Below, in pieces: positions 1 through 7,994 of a DNA stretch of 64,000 nucleotides. The notes beneath the pieces were generated by a model. That model did not search any database, was not told where the DNA came from, and was given only the letters and a program-made list of their open reading frames with translations. Numbering within the stretch: position 1 is the stretch's first letter; each line of letters begins with the position of its first letter. Origin of the DNA: Marinobacterium nitratireducens (GTDB lineage: Bacteria; Pseudomonadota; Gammaproteobacteria; Pseudomonadales; Balneatricaceae); assembly GCF_014645375.1 (NCBI RefSeq), contig NZ_BMLT01000014.1, positions 1 to 64,000 on the forward strand, in the 5' to 3' direction. The translations under genes were made by a program, and so were the position numbers.

Positions 1-63
1 AACGTGACCGATGGTGCCGACGTTAACGTGCGGTTTGCTACGTTCAAATGATTGCTTAGCCAC
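1..63 (-). CDS. tuf: Elongation factor Tu, N-terminal 21 codons (partial)
   Basis: Only the first 21 codons of EF-Tu lie in the window; the gene continues past the left edge. The reading begins at a GTG codon (61-63) and gives VAKQSFERSKPHVNVGTIGH, the conserved EF-Tu start leading into the P-loop. EF-Tu is the GTPase that delivers aminoacyl-tRNA to the ribosome. A GTG start is common for tuf. The gene follows four tRNA genes on the same strand, the arrangement known from the E. coli thrU-tyrU-glyT-thrT-tufB operon, so it is probably co-transcribed with them through the hairpin at 113-145. Confidence 0.93.
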   Translation of the reverse strand, partial: MAKQSFERSKPHVNVGTIGHV

Positions 64-112
64 CAGCTATATCCCTGAAAAAGGTAAATGAATTTTCGAA
101 CCGACAAATACG

Positions 113-145
113 AAAAAGGGTAGACATATTTCTATATCTACCCTT
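113..145 (-). terminator. Terminator-like hairpin between tRNA-Thr and tuf
   Basis: On the minus strand a 13-bp stem (one G-T pair) with a GAAA loop is followed by five T residues, the form of an intrinsic terminator. It lies between the last tRNA and tuf. It may partly uncouple tuf from the tRNAs, or serve as a processing site. Confidence 0.7.
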
Positions 146-154
146 CTTCTGAAT

Positions 155-229
155 TGGAGCTCATGGGCGGATTTGAACCGCCGACCTCACCCTTACCAAG
201 GGTGTGCTCTACCCCTGAGCTACATGAGC
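155..229 (-). tRNA. thrT: tRNA-Thr (anticodon GGT)
   Basis: The 75-nt cloverleaf includes an encoded CCA. The acceptor stem is GCTCATG/CATGAGC, the anticodon loop TTGGTAA and the T loop TTCAAAT. It is last of four tRNAs before tuf. Confidence 0.96.
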
Positions 230-242
230 ATAACACTAAAGC

Positions 243-317
243 TGGAGCGGGTAGCGGGAATCGAACCCGCCTCTTCAGCTTGGAAGGCTGAGGTAATAGC
301 CACTATACCATACCCGC
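243..317 (-). tRNA. glyT: tRNA-Gly (anticodon TCC)
   Basis: The 75-nt cloverleaf includes CCA. The acceptor stem is GCGGGTA/TACCCGC, the anticodon loop contains CTTCCAA and the T loop is TTCGATT. It is third in the tRNA-tuf operon. Confidence 0.96.
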
Positions 318-353
318 CTACTTTAGCTTTCTCGCCGAAAACCGGAGAGAAGA

Positions 354-437
354 TGGTGGTGAGGGGTGGATTCGAACCACCGAAGCTCGCGCGTCAGATT
401 TACAGTCTGATCCCTTTGGCCACTCGGGAACCTCACC
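354..437 (-). tRNA. tyrU: tRNA-Tyr (anticodon GTA)
   Basis: The 84-nt tRNA includes CCA. The acceptor stem is GGTGAGG/CCTCACC, the anticodon loop CTGTAAA, and a long variable arm is present as expected for a bacterial class II tRNA-Tyr. Confidence 0.96.
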
Positions 438-462
438 AACAATGTCACTTCGTCGCTTAACC

Positions 463-538
<76 letters not shown>

Positions 539-570
539 TCAGCGAGCGGCTCAGCGTCGAAGTGGGGCGT

Positions 571-599
571 ATATTACTGATCGCCCCGGGGGCTTGCAA
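571..599 (-). promoter_or_regulatory. Sigma-70 promoter of the tRNA-tuf operon
   Basis: On the minus strand TTGCAA (594-599) and TAATAT (571-576) are spaced by 17 nt. A G+C-rich stretch directly after the -10 box looks like the discriminator of a stringently controlled stable-RNA promoter. It overlaps the last codons of the upstream SPOR-like gene. Confidence 0.7.
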
Positions 600-1248
600 C
601 CCCTTCGCAAACTTTTTTCTCAATTTTTATTTCGGGCTGGGTATTTTCGAGCACACGGTTGATTTTGTTGAACAATTCTCGATCAGTTGCAGCGGGAATC
701 AGCAGCCGGAAGCGCTCCCTGGGCCGCTCCAGAGGGCGCAGCTGGGGAGCCAGACCGGCTTCGCCGAAGCGCTCGAGCTCGTCCCCGGCACCGCCTTCGC
801 CGGTGAAACGCCCCAATTTCAGCACGCCATCGTCCGGACGCCCCTCGGGTACAATCCCCAGCCCGTCCAGCCGCTCGATCAACGCCAGCCGCTCGGCGGA
901 TGACGCCGGCAGATCCAGCACCAGTTCGAAACCGTCGGGCAGCATTTCGGTCTCGACCTCCACCTGCGGATCCAGGCCATTGCTGCGCATCAGCACCGCC
1001 GCCTGATCGGCGGCCAGACGGTCGGCAAAGCCCTCGTAAACCAGACAGAGATTGGAGGGCGCCGCCTGCGGCTGCACCGGACGCAGCGTCAGCGCTCCGG
1101 ATGATACCTCCGACAGAAGCCGCAACTCGCGCCCGGCATCCGCAGGCGGCGGCAACGGCTCCCGCGACTGATCCGGCCGCATCATCGCAGCCCAGAGCAG
1201 CACCACCGCATTCGCCAGCAACAGCAGCAGAAACAACCAGCGCAGCAT
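574..1248 (-). CDS. SPOR-like membrane-anchored protein
   Basis: The 224-residue protein begins with a hydrophobic segment (residues 3-21, MLRWLFLLLLLANAVVLLW) that looks like a membrane anchor or uncleaved signal. A proline-rich linker and a soluble domain follow. The part around CLVYEGFADRLAADQAAVL resembles the beginning of a SPOR peptidoglycan-binding repeat, and a second similar stretch lies near the C-terminus. A SPOR-type protein at this position, between coaX and the tRNA-tuf operon, is known in Pseudomonas relatives; the domain call here rests on that and on weak similarity. SPOR domains bind glycan strands lacking stem peptides, often at the septum. It lies downstream of coaX with a 235-nt gap holding an inverted repeat. 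Confidence 0.65.
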   Translation of the reverse strand: MLRWLFLLLLLANAVVLLWAAMMRPDQSREPLPPPADAGRELRLLSEVSSGALTLRPVQPQAAPSNLCLVYEGFADRLAADQAAVLMRSNGLDPQVEVETEMLPDGFELVLDLPASSAERLALIERLDGLGIVPEGRPDDGVLKLGRFTGEGGAGDELERFGEAGLAPQLRPLERPRERFRLLIPAATDRELFNKINRVLENTQPEIKIEKKVCEGVASPRGDQ

Positions 1249-1288
1249 CAGCCCGGATACTTCATGAGGGATTTGGAATTTAGGGCCA

Positions 1289-1375
1289 AGCTGGCTAGAA
1301 AGGTTGCACTATCGACCGCAGGCGCGTAGCGGGGCCTACGGTTCCAGGTCGATCGTGCAAGATTCGACGCCAGCT
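1289..1375. repeat. Imperfect inverted repeat between coaX and the SPOR-like gene
   Basis: Two 29-nt arms begin and end with AGCTGGC/GCCAGCT and share TGCAC-ATCGACC at the inner side. They flank a G+C-rich spacer with its own small palindrome (CGTAGCGGGGCCTACG). About 20 of 29 arm positions pair. It could be a REP-type element or a transcription-ending structure; no second copy was found in the window. Confidence 0.5.
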
Positions 1376-1483
1376 CGGACGTAAAACCAAATAGGGACTT
1401 GTCTATGTCTTGTTCCATACAAACCATATCACCTTACAGCCAGGCCGACTTATCGCCCGGCCCGTCTTCATGAAGTATTCGGA

Positions 1484-2200
1484 CTACAGCGCCCACTCCA
1501 GACCGTCCATTACGAGCTCGGGCCGGTATTCACCACGACCCGCCAAGCGCTGGAACAGTTCGCCATCGCCGCCGGTAATCAGCAGCCGGAACTCACCGCC
1601 GTCACGGTCCAGACGCTCGATGAGCTGGCGCTGGATAGCATCGAAGACAAAGTTGACACCGTGAAACACGGCGGAGGCGGTATCGCGTCCGGGAGCGAGA
1701 TCAAAGTGGGCTATTTCGCGCTCGGCCACCACCTCGGCGGTGTTGGCCAGCAGGCTTTTCGCCATCAGGCGCAGCCCGGGCACGATATAGCCCCCGTCGT
1801 GGCGCCCGTCTGCGGTGACAAAGTCGATAGTAATGGCGCTGCCGCAGTCGACAACGCAGCAGGCGCCCGCGCCGAGGTTGAACCCGGCCAGCATCGCCAG
1901 CCAGCGATCGACCCCCATGCGCGACGGGTCAGCGTAGCTGTTGATCACCCCGGCCGCCTGGTGGCTGCTGCGGGCGAACTCGGGCTTCAGACCCCAGCGC
2001 GCCTGGCAATAGCCGGTAATCAGCGCCGCCACCACGGGTCCTGCCACGCTGGCGACCCGCACCCGCTGCACCTGATCGGGCAAGGACTCGGGCATGCCGT
2101 CATGCAGTCGCTCGGTCAGCAGCCGCCCCCTCGTGGGCGGACCTTCACCGCTGCAGCGCCATTTGAGAAAGGTATTGCCGACATCGATATCGAGGATCAT
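1484..2200 (-). CDS. coaX: Type III pantothenate kinase
   Basis: The 238-residue enzyme phosphorylates pantothenate, the first step of coenzyme A synthesis. The ASKHA-fold motifs are visible: DVGNTFLKW at the N-terminus (phosphate 1), GVDRWLAM in the middle, and VVDCGSAITIDFV (phosphate 2), followed by GGYIVPGL. The open frame extends 56 codons further upstream, but the ATG at 2198-2200 gives the family-typical start MILDIDVGN and overlaps the birA stop by 3 nt, which indicates translational coupling. birA-coaX pairs are common in gammaproteobacteria. Confidence 0.95.
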   Translation of the reverse strand: MILDIDVGNTFLKWRCSGEGPPTRGRLLTERLHDGMPESLPDQVQRVRVASVAGPVVAALITGYCQARWGLKPEFARSSHQAAGVINSYADPSRMGVDRWLAMLAGFNLGAGACCVVDCGSAITIDFVTADGRHDGGYIVPGLRLMAKSLLANTAEVVAEREIAHFDLAPGRDTASAVFHGVNFVFDAIQRQLIERLDRDGGEFRLLITGGDGELFQRLAGRGEYRPELVMDGLEWAL

Positions 2201-3171
2201 GACAGCCGCCTGAGACTGACCTCGCCACCATGGAAGCTTTCGACGCCGCTGGCGGTTTCCAGCATCAGAGCGCCGCTTTCCGAGACTCCGCGACAGACGC
2301 CCTCGACCGCATTGAGCCCGAAGCTGAGGGAGACGCGCTGATCGCGGTAGGCATCGAGCGCATGCCATTCGTCGCGGAACGGCTCGAAACCATCGCGGGA
2401 GAAAGCCTCCATCACCGGCACCAGCTCGTTGACCAGCGCCGCCAGTACCTCGGTACGCGACGGCGTCTGTCCGCAGATCTGGCGCAGGTCGACCCAGGGC
2501 TGACCGATATCGGCCGCCAGCTCGTCGGGCATAGCAATATTGAGGCCCACACCGGAGACGACCTGACAGTCGCCCGACGCTTCGCCGTTCATTTCAAGCA
2601 GAATGCCGGCCAGCTTGCGCCCCTGCCATAGAAGATCGTTCGGCCACTTGAGCTCGGCGCCTTCGAGCCCGAGACGTCTGAGCCCCCGCACCAGCCCGAG
2701 CCCCACCGCAAGACTGAGCCCTTCGAGGGACGCAGCCCCCTGCGGGAAGCGCCAGACCAGCGAAAAATACAGATTGCGCGCGAACGGGCTGACCCAGTGA
2801 CGGCCGCGGCGCCCCCGCCCTGCCGTCTGCTGTTCCGCAACGTAGAGCCGGCCGTGGCCGCCGTTCTGATGCAGCTGCTGCATCGCCAGCATATTGGTGG
2901 ACGGTATCGACAGCTCGAAGCACTGCCCGCTCAGCTGCGTGCCTACGACGTCGTCGAGCTCCTGACGAAAACGCTCCTCATCGAGCAGATCCAGCCCGCC
3001 CGGCAGGCGATAGCCCCGCCCCTTGACGCTGTAGATTTCGATTCCGAAATCCTCGAGCTTCCGCATCTGCTTCCAGATCGCACTACGACTGACCTTCAGC
3101 TCGGCTCCCAGCTCCTGGCCGGAGTGGAACTGGCCGTCAGCCAGAATGGACAACAACGATCGGATCGTCAT
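2197..3171 (-). CDS. birA: Bifunctional biotin ligase / biotin operon repressor
   Basis: The 324-residue protein has an N-terminal winged helix (about residues 1-65, with LKVSRSAIWKQMRKLEDFGI) and a biotin ligase domain. GRGRRGRHWVSPFARNLYFS is the biotinyl-adenylate loop, KWPNDLLW carries the active-site lysine, and GVGLNI follows. The C-terminal SH3-like domain is complete. It activates biotin and transfers it to acetyl-CoA carboxylase. The winged helix implies that it also represses biotin synthesis genes when loaded with biotinyl-AMP. It is translationally coupled to coaX downstream. Confidence 0.96.
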   Translation of the reverse strand: MTIRSLLSILADGQFHSGQELGAELKVSRSAIWKQMRKLEDFGIEIYSVKGRGYRLPGGLDLLDEERFRQELDDVVGTQLSGQCFELSIPSTNMLAMQQLHQNGGHGRLYVAEQQTAGRGRRGRHWVSPFARNLYFSLVWRFPQGAASLEGLSLAVGLGLVRGLRRLGLEGAELKWPNDLLWQGRKLAGILLEMNGEASGDCQVVSGVGLNIAMPDELAADIGQPWVDLRQICGQTPSRTEVLAALVNELVPVMEAFSRDGFEPFRDEWHALDAYRDQRVSLSFGLNAVEGVCRGVSESGALMLETASGVESFHGGEVSLRRLS

Positions 3172-3258
3172 AGAGCAAGTCCTTTATTGCGTTCGACCCG
3201 CCCGGCGCAGCGGGCGGGTAAATCAATCCGGCCCGTTCCGATCGGGCCGCCAGCGCCG

Positions 3259-3765
3259 TCACGCAACCCGGTCGTAGACGACAAAACTGTAATCATAGGG
3301 GTTGGGGCCTTCGGCGCTGAAGTCCTGCCGCGCAACCTCGCGCCACTCCGTTGCGACGATGGCCGGGAAGCGGGCGTCTCCGTCCACGGCCGCATGCACC
3401 TGGGTGAGATACAGACGCCCGGCCCGGGGCAAGGCCTGCTCGTAGACCTGGGAACCGCCGATCACCATGGCTTCTTCGCAGCCGCCGATTTCGCAATGCG
3501 CCTCGGCCAGCTCCAGCGCCTGGTCCAGCGAAGGCGCCACCTGTACGCCCTCATGATGCCAGTCCGCATCCCGCGTCACCACTATATTGGCACGCCCGGG
3601 CAGTGCACGGCCGATTGACTCGAAGGTCTTGCGCCCCATGACGACGGGTTTCCCCATCGTCACCTGCTTGAAGTACTTGAGGTCACCCGGTAGATACCAG
3701 GGCAGCTTGTTGTCGATGCCGATGACCCTGTTCTGCGCCTGGGCAACAATGATCGCCAGTCTCAT
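3259..3765 (-). CDS. folA: Dihydrofolate reductase
   Basis: The 168-residue enzyme reduces dihydrofolate to tetrahydrofolate with NADPH. Visible motifs are the N-terminal IVAQAQNRVIGIDNKLPW (Met20-type loop region), LPGDLKYFK with the catalytic Asp, GRKTFESIGRALPGR for NADPH binding, and IGGSQVYEQAL. It lies downstream of thyA, whose reaction makes the dihydrofolate it recycles. Its strong Shine-Dalgarno AAGGAG sits 5 nt upstream of the ATG, inside the end of the duplicated mini-ORF at 3762-3917, whose TGA overlaps the folA ATG. Confidence 0.97.
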   Translation of the reverse strand: MRLAIIVAQAQNRVIGIDNKLPWYLPGDLKYFKQVTMGKPVVMGRKTFESIGRALPGRANIVVTRDADWHHEGVQVAPSLDQALELAEAHCEIGGCEEAMVIGGSQVYEQALPRAGRLYLTQVHAAVDGDARFPAIVATEWREVARQDFSAEGPNPYDYSFVVYDRVA

Positions 3766-3917
3766 TTACGCTCCTTTGACAGTACGGACTTGCCCATCGC
3801 CGCTTCTTCGAAATACCTGAGGTCGCCCGGCAGGTACCAGGGCAGCTTGTTGTCGATGCCTATGCCCTTTATACGAGCAGTGTTCTGCGCCTGGGCAACG
3901 ATAATCGCCAGTCTCAT
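3762..3917 (-). pseudogene. Partial duplicate of the folA 5' end (51-codon open frame)
   Basis: Between thyA and folA lies a second copy of the first part of folA. It encodes 51 residues beginning MRLAIIVAQAQN, then four extra residues (TARIKGIG where folA has RVIG), then IDNKLPWYLPGDLRYFEEAAMG, after which it diverges and stops. The first 36 nt match folA at 34 positions and the differences in the copy are largely synonymous. The frame is open throughout, has its own Shine-Dalgarno (GGAGGGAG), and its TGA overlaps the folA ATG. The peptide covers only the first strand, the Met20-type loop and the catalytic Asp region, so it cannot be an active reductase. It may be an old tandem duplication remnant that now acts as a translational leader for folA. 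Confidence 0.8.
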
Positions 3918-3928
3918 CACTCCCTCCC

Positions 3929-4771
3929 CTACACCGCCACTGGCGCCTTGATGCCGGGCAACGGATCGTAACCGGCGAACTCGAAGTCCTCGAAACGATA
4001 GTCGAACAGCGACTCGGGCCGGCGCAGGATACGCAGGCGCGGCAACTCCCGCGGCGAGCGCGATAGCTGCTCCTCGACGATGGCCGGGTCGTTCAGATGG
4101 TTCTGATACAAGTGTACGTCACCGAAAGTATGGACGAAATCGCCAACCTCCAGATCACACTGCTGCGCCAGCATATGGGTCAGCAGTGAATAGGAGGCGA
4201 TATTGAACGGCACGCCGAGGAAATAATCGGCGCTGCGCTGGTACAGCTGACAGCTGAGCCTGCCGTCGGCGACGTAAAACTGGAACAGCGTATGGCAGGG
4301 TGGCAGCGCGGCCTTGCCGTTGCGTACGTTTTCCTGAGGGCTGACGGACTCGTCCGGCAGATCCGCCGGATTCCAGCCGCTGACGATCAGCCGCCGCGAA
4401 TTCGGGTTGCGCCGGATCTGTTCGACCAGATCGGCGATCTGGTCGACCGTGCGACCATCCGGACAGGCCCAGGAACGCCATTGCTTGCCATAAACGGGCC
4501 CCAGGTCACCGTTCTCCAGCGCCCATTCGTCCCAGATGCTGACACCATGCTGCTGCAGCCAGCGGTTGTCGGTACTGCCGCTGAGAAACCAGAGCAGTTC
4601 GTACACCACCGACCGGACATGTACTTTTTTGGTGGTCAGCAGCGGAAATCCCGCCGCCAGATCGAAGCGCAGCTGACGCCCGAACACCGAGCGCGTACCG
4701 GTACCGGTGCGATCCCCCTTGTCGGTACCATTGGCGATGATATCGCGCATCAGATCCAGGTACTGTTGCAT
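3929..4771 (-). CDS. thyA: Thymidylate synthase
   Basis: The 280-residue enzyme methylates dUMP to dTMP using methylene-tetrahydrofolate, giving dihydrofolate. Motifs seen are [12 protein letters not shown] near the N-terminus, the catalytic cysteine in [26 protein letters not shown] and HLYQNHL. It is somewhat longer than the 264-residue E. coli protein because of a stretch around [13 protein letters not shown]. It precedes the folA duplicate and folA on the same strand, an obvious functional unit, with lgt upstream. Confidence 0.97.
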   Translation of the reverse strand: MQQYLDLMRDIIANGTDKGDRTGTGTRSVFGRQLRFDLAAGFPLLTTKKVHVRSVVYELLWFLSGSTDNRWLQQHGVSIWDEWALENGDLGPVYGKQWRSWACPDGRTVDQIADLVEQIRRNPNSRRLIVSGWNPADLPDESVSPQENVRNGKAALPPCHTLFQFYVADGRLSCQLYQRSADYFLGVPFNIASYSLLTHMLAQQCDLEVGDFVHTFGDVHLYQNHLNDPAIVEEQLSRSPRELPRLRILRRPESLFDYRFEDFEFAGYDPLPGIKAPVAV

Positions 4772-4864
4772 CTCTACTCCGCTTGAAGGTCTCGGTCAGG
4801 GGCTATTTTATGCGCCCGGCTCCGTCTTGTCGCCCGCTGAGTATCAACCGAACTTCTCGAACCT

Positions 4865-4935
4865 GTAGGGTGTCGGTGAGCCTGCGAACCGCACCGGTTC
4901 AACGGTGCGGTTCACTTCGTTTACCAGCACCCTAC
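4865..4935. repeat. GTAGGGTG-type palindromic repeat, copy 1
   Basis: An imperfect palindrome is bounded by GTAGGGTG and CACCCTAC, with inner arms GAACCGCACCG/CGGTGCGGTTC. The right edge contains the TAG stop codon of lgt (4932-4934 on the minus strand). Related copies lie at 11799-11881 and 62223-62275. Confidence 0.75.
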
Positions 4936-5723
4936 GCCACCACCCCGCCACGGCGATAAGCCAGAGCGATAAGCAGCGCGCCGGCAAGGATCATCGGCAG
5001 CGACAGCACCTGCCCCATCGACAGCCAGTCGAAGGCAATGAAGCCGAGATGGGCGTCCGGCTCGCGGACCAGCTCGACCAGAAAGCGGAAACTGCCATAC
5101 AGCAGCAAAAAGAGGCCTGAGACCGCCATACGCGGCCGCGGCTTCGACGAATACCACCAGAGCACCAGAAACAGCACCAGCCCTTCGAGCACGAATTCGT
5201 AGAGCTGCGACGGGTGACGGGGAACGCCGTCGCCGGCGCGCGGGAAAACCACGCCCCAGGGCAGATCGGTGGCGCGCCCCCAGAGCTCGCCGCCGATGAA
5301 GTTGCCGACCCGCCCGGCACCGAGGCCGATTGGGATCAATGGCGCGGCGAAGTCCCCCATTTCGAAGAAGCTCTTGCGGTAGTGTCGACCGAAGATCCAG
5401 AGCACCACCAGCACCCCGATCAGGCCACCGTGGAATGACATGCCGCCTTCCCAGATATGGAACAGCCACAGCGGTTTCTGCACAAAGTAGTCGAAGTGAT
5501 AGAACAGCACATAACCGGCCCGTCCACCGATGATCACACCGACTGCGCCCCAGAAGATCAGGTCCGAAACCTGCTGTGCGGTCCAGCCCGAGCCCGGCCG
5601 GTTGGCGCGCCAGGTGCCGAGCCACCAGGCGGCAGCAAAGCCCACCAGGTACATCAGGCCGTACCAGTGCACCTGGATGAATCCCAGATCCAGCGCCACC
5701 GGATCGATATCATGCACCCACAT
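4932..5723 (-). CDS. lgt: Prolipoprotein diacylglyceryl transferase
   Basis: The 263-residue inner-membrane enzyme transfers diacylglycerol from phosphatidylglycerol to the lipobox cysteine of prolipoproteins, the first step of lipoprotein maturation. About seven hydrophobic segments are visible. The family signature [14 protein letters not shown] and the [15 protein letters not shown] loop with its conserved His are present. The order lgt-thyA-folA is typical of Pseudomonas relatives. The TAG stop is contributed by a palindromic repeat. Confidence 0.97.
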   Translation of the reverse strand: MWVHDIDPVALDLGFIQVHWYGLMYLVGFAAAWWLGTWRANRPGSGWTAQQVSDLIFWGAVGVIIGGRAGYVLFYHFDYFVQKPLWLFHIWEGGMSFHGGLIGVLVVLWIFGRHYRKSFFEMGDFAAPLIPIGLGAGRVGNFIGGELWGRATDLPWGVVFPRAGDGVPRHPSQLYEFVLEGLVLFLVLWWYSSKPRPRMAVSGLFLLLYGSFRFLVELVREPDAHLGFIAFDWLSMGQVLSLPMILAGALLIALAYRRGGVVA

Positions 5724-5783
5724 CGGAAAACTCCTTGCTCATAACGGTTGTGCGGACGAAGGACAGGCGAGAGACTCGCGGAT

Positions 5784-6587
5784 TCACATGAGGTTCCCGA
5801 TAATGAAGCGCAAACCCACCAGCGCCAGGAACGCCGCGAAGACACGCCGCAGCAGCGACGCCGGCAGACTGTGGGCCCAGTGCGCGCCGAGGCGGGCGAA
5901 GAACGGGCTGGTCAGTACTATGCCGAAAAAGGCCGGCAGGTAGACGTAACCCAGGCTCCATTCGGGCAGTCCCTCGTGCCCCCACCCCTCGTAGATATTG
6001 GTACAGGCCCCCATCAGGGCAATCGGCAGCCCACAGGCCGACGAGGTCGCGATCGCCTCCTGGATGCGTACATGACGCCAGCTCAGATAGGGCACCGTCA
6101 GGGTACCGCCGCCGATACCGAACAGCGCCGATGCCCAACCAATCACGCCACCGGCCGCCCCCAGGCTCGCGGCAGACGGCTCCTGCCCGGTGCTCTGCGA
6201 CGGTTTCAGCCCCAGAGCCAGCTGCAATGCCACCGCCAGCGCGAAACAGCCGATCAGCAACTGCAGCATCTCGCCTTCGAGCCGCCCGGCCGTCCGGACG
6301 CCGAAATAGGCGCCGACCAGGATGCCCAGCGCCAGCGGCCGGAACAGCTTCCAGCGCACCGCGCCGCGCTTGTGGTGGGCCAGGATGGAACTGATCGATG
6401 TAACGACGATAGTGGCAAGCGAGGTGGCTACCGCGGCATGGGTCAGCACCTGTGGCGAGACGCCCTGCAGGCCGAAGGAGAAGACCAGCACCGGCACGAT
6501 CAGCAGTCCGCCGCCGATACCGAACAGGCCCGCGGTTACGCCGGCAGCGGCCCCCAGAAGCAGATACATCAACAGTGTCAAAAGCAT
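5784..6587 (-). CDS. TSUP-family (TauE/SafE) membrane permease
   Basis: The 267-residue membrane protein has about eight hydrophobic segments and the two-fold family repeat, each half carrying a glycine-rich GLFGIGGGLLIVP or ALFGIGGGTLTVPY motif. The family exports or imports small sulfur or organic anions (sulfite, sulfoacetate, thiosulfate); the substrate here cannot be predicted. The frame is open 43 codons further upstream, but the ATG at 6585-6587 starts directly with the first membrane helix and fits the family. It lies upstream of lgt on the same strand, in the position seen in Pseudomonas. Confidence 0.88.
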   Translation of the reverse strand: MLLTLLMYLLLGAAAGVTAGLFGIGGGLLIVPVLVFSFGLQGVSPQVLTHAAVATSLATIVVTSISSILAHHKRGAVRWKLFRPLALGILVGAYFGVRTAGRLEGEMLQLLIGCFALAVALQLALGLKPSQSTGQEPSAASLGAAGGVIGWASALFGIGGGTLTVPYLSWRHVRIQEAIATSSACGLPIALMGACTNIYEGWGHEGLPEWSLGYVYLPAFFGIVLTSPFFARLGAHWAHSLPASLLRRVFAAFLALVGLRFIIGNLM

Positions 6588-6840
6588 GGAGGGACGTCCC
6601 TGTAGCTGTCGTGGTAGAGTCAAGGCGCTGTATCGACCCGAGCGCCCAAACATGAAGCGGGGAGGTTCAACACCGAAAAGGCCAGCGCCCCGCCAGAAAC
6701 CGGCACTTCTGCGCACATGCGCCTGCGTTTGCCGCTGTTATGCAACCGGCAGCAGCCCATTTCGCAGGCCGGATTCATGATACCCGATTAGCCTGCGCCT
6801 TTGACCCCGCAGCACAACCTGAGAACAGATTCGACCGCCC

Positions 6841-7620
6841 ATGTGCCTGATCGCCTTTGCCTACCGCCGTCATCCCCGCTACAACCTGATCCTGGTCGCC
6901 AATCGCGACGAGTTCTACCGACGCCCGGCAAGCGCCCTCTCGGCCTGGGACGAAGAACCCGGACTGCTGGCCGGACGTGACCTGGAACAGGGAGGCACCT
7001 GGCTGGGCCTGCACCGAAGCGGCCGTCTCGCGGCCGTGACCAACTATCGCGACGGCCGCAGCCAGGAGACCGGATTGCGCTCGCGCGGGTACCTGACGCG
7101 CGACTACCTGCTTGGCCAGGAACCGGCCTCCGCCTGCGCCGCAGCGCTCGCCGCAAAGAGCAACCGCTTCGCCGGCTTCAACCTGCTGCTGGGTGACGCC
7201 AGCGGGCTCTGCTACCTGTCGAACCGGGGCCGCGCGGCACAGCAACTCGGGCCCGGTGTCTATGGACTGAGCAACGCGCTGCTGGACTCGCCCTGGCCCA
7301 AGCTCCTGCGCGCCCGCCAGGCGCTGACACAGCTGCTGACCTCGCAGGACCTGGAAGCGTCCGAGCTGGCCGCCATTCTCGCCGACCGCCAGCGCCCCGG
7401 GGACGACCTGCTGCCCGATACCGGCATCGGGCTCGAAAAGGAACGGGCGCTCTCGTCCTGTTTTATCCAGCTACCGGAATACGGCACCCGCGCAACCTCC
7501 GTGATCATGCAGGATCACGAGGGCAATACCCGCTTCTACGAGCAGAGCTTCGATGCCGAGGGCCCGACGGATATCCGGGATTATCGCTTCAGGATGCCGG
7601 TGATCGGGGGACAGGCGTGA
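6841..7620 (+). CDS. NRDE family protein (TANGO2-like)
   Basis: The 259-residue protein begins MCLIAFAYRRHPRYNLILVA and has the family-naming motif NRDE at residues 21-24. The N-terminal Cys2 is typical of the Ntn-hydrolase-like fold assumed for this family. Other conserved stretches are GGTWLGLHRSGRLAAVTNYR and GVYGLSNALLDSPWPK. The bacterial function is unknown; eukaryotic TANGO2 has been linked to Golgi organisation and haem handling. It is transcribed divergently from the TSUP gene, with about 250 nt between them. Confidence 0.9.
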   Translation: MCLIAFAYRRHPRYNLILVANRDEFYRRPASALSAWDEEPGLLAGRDLEQGGTWLGLHRSGRLAAVTNYRDGRSQETGLRSRGYLTRDYLLGQEPASACAAALAAKSNRFAGFNLLLGDASGLCYLSNRGRAAQQLGPGVYGLSNALLDSPWPKLLRARQALTQLLTSQDLEASELAAILADRQRPGDDLLPDTGIGLEKERALSSCFIQLPEYGTRATSVIMQDHEGNTRFYEQSFDAEGPTDIRDYRFRMPVIGGQA

Positions 7621-7994
7621 CGGGTGACGGGTGGCACGATGCGTAGGAGCCGCGCCTCGCGGCGAATGGCCCGGCACCCTGCCGGAATTCGCGGCGGGGC
7701 GCCGCTCCCACACCAAGCGTAGGAGCCCACTCTGTGGGCGAACAGCCTTTCAGCACGCTGCCAACCTTCGATTCGCTTGCGGAGAGAGCTCCTGCATCTG
7801 CATCTGCCTTTTCTGTTCCCTGCCGGCTGAAGCCAATCGATCTGTACTGCGATCGATTTGACGGGTTTCGCGATGCCCGGACGGTATGGGGACCGGTCAT
7901 GTCCGTACCGGAGCAGCGCTCTACCCATCCTCCAGTCACGACACCGGCCAAGCTGAGTTGCAGCTTTACGCTTAATGCCGCACCACCAACCAAC
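7621..7994. other. Intergenic region with no gene seen
   Basis: This 374-nt gap between two convergent genes holds two units of the TAGGAGC palindrome family (7643-7795). The rest shows only a small hairpin (GGTATGGGGACCGGTCATGTCCGTACC split around its centre, near 7882-7908). No RNA gene or coding frame with family similarity was recognised. Confidence 0.6.
7643..7795. repeat. TAGGAGC palindrome family, two tandem units
   Basis: Unit one (7643-7711) runs from GTAGGAGCCGC to GCCGCTCCCAC with inner GCGAA/TTCGC words. Unit two (7719-7795) runs from GTAGGAGCCCAC to GAGCTCCTGC and is more degenerate. Related units lie at 19476-19545, 23061-23153, 56577-56600 and 62291-62342. Confidence 0.7.
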
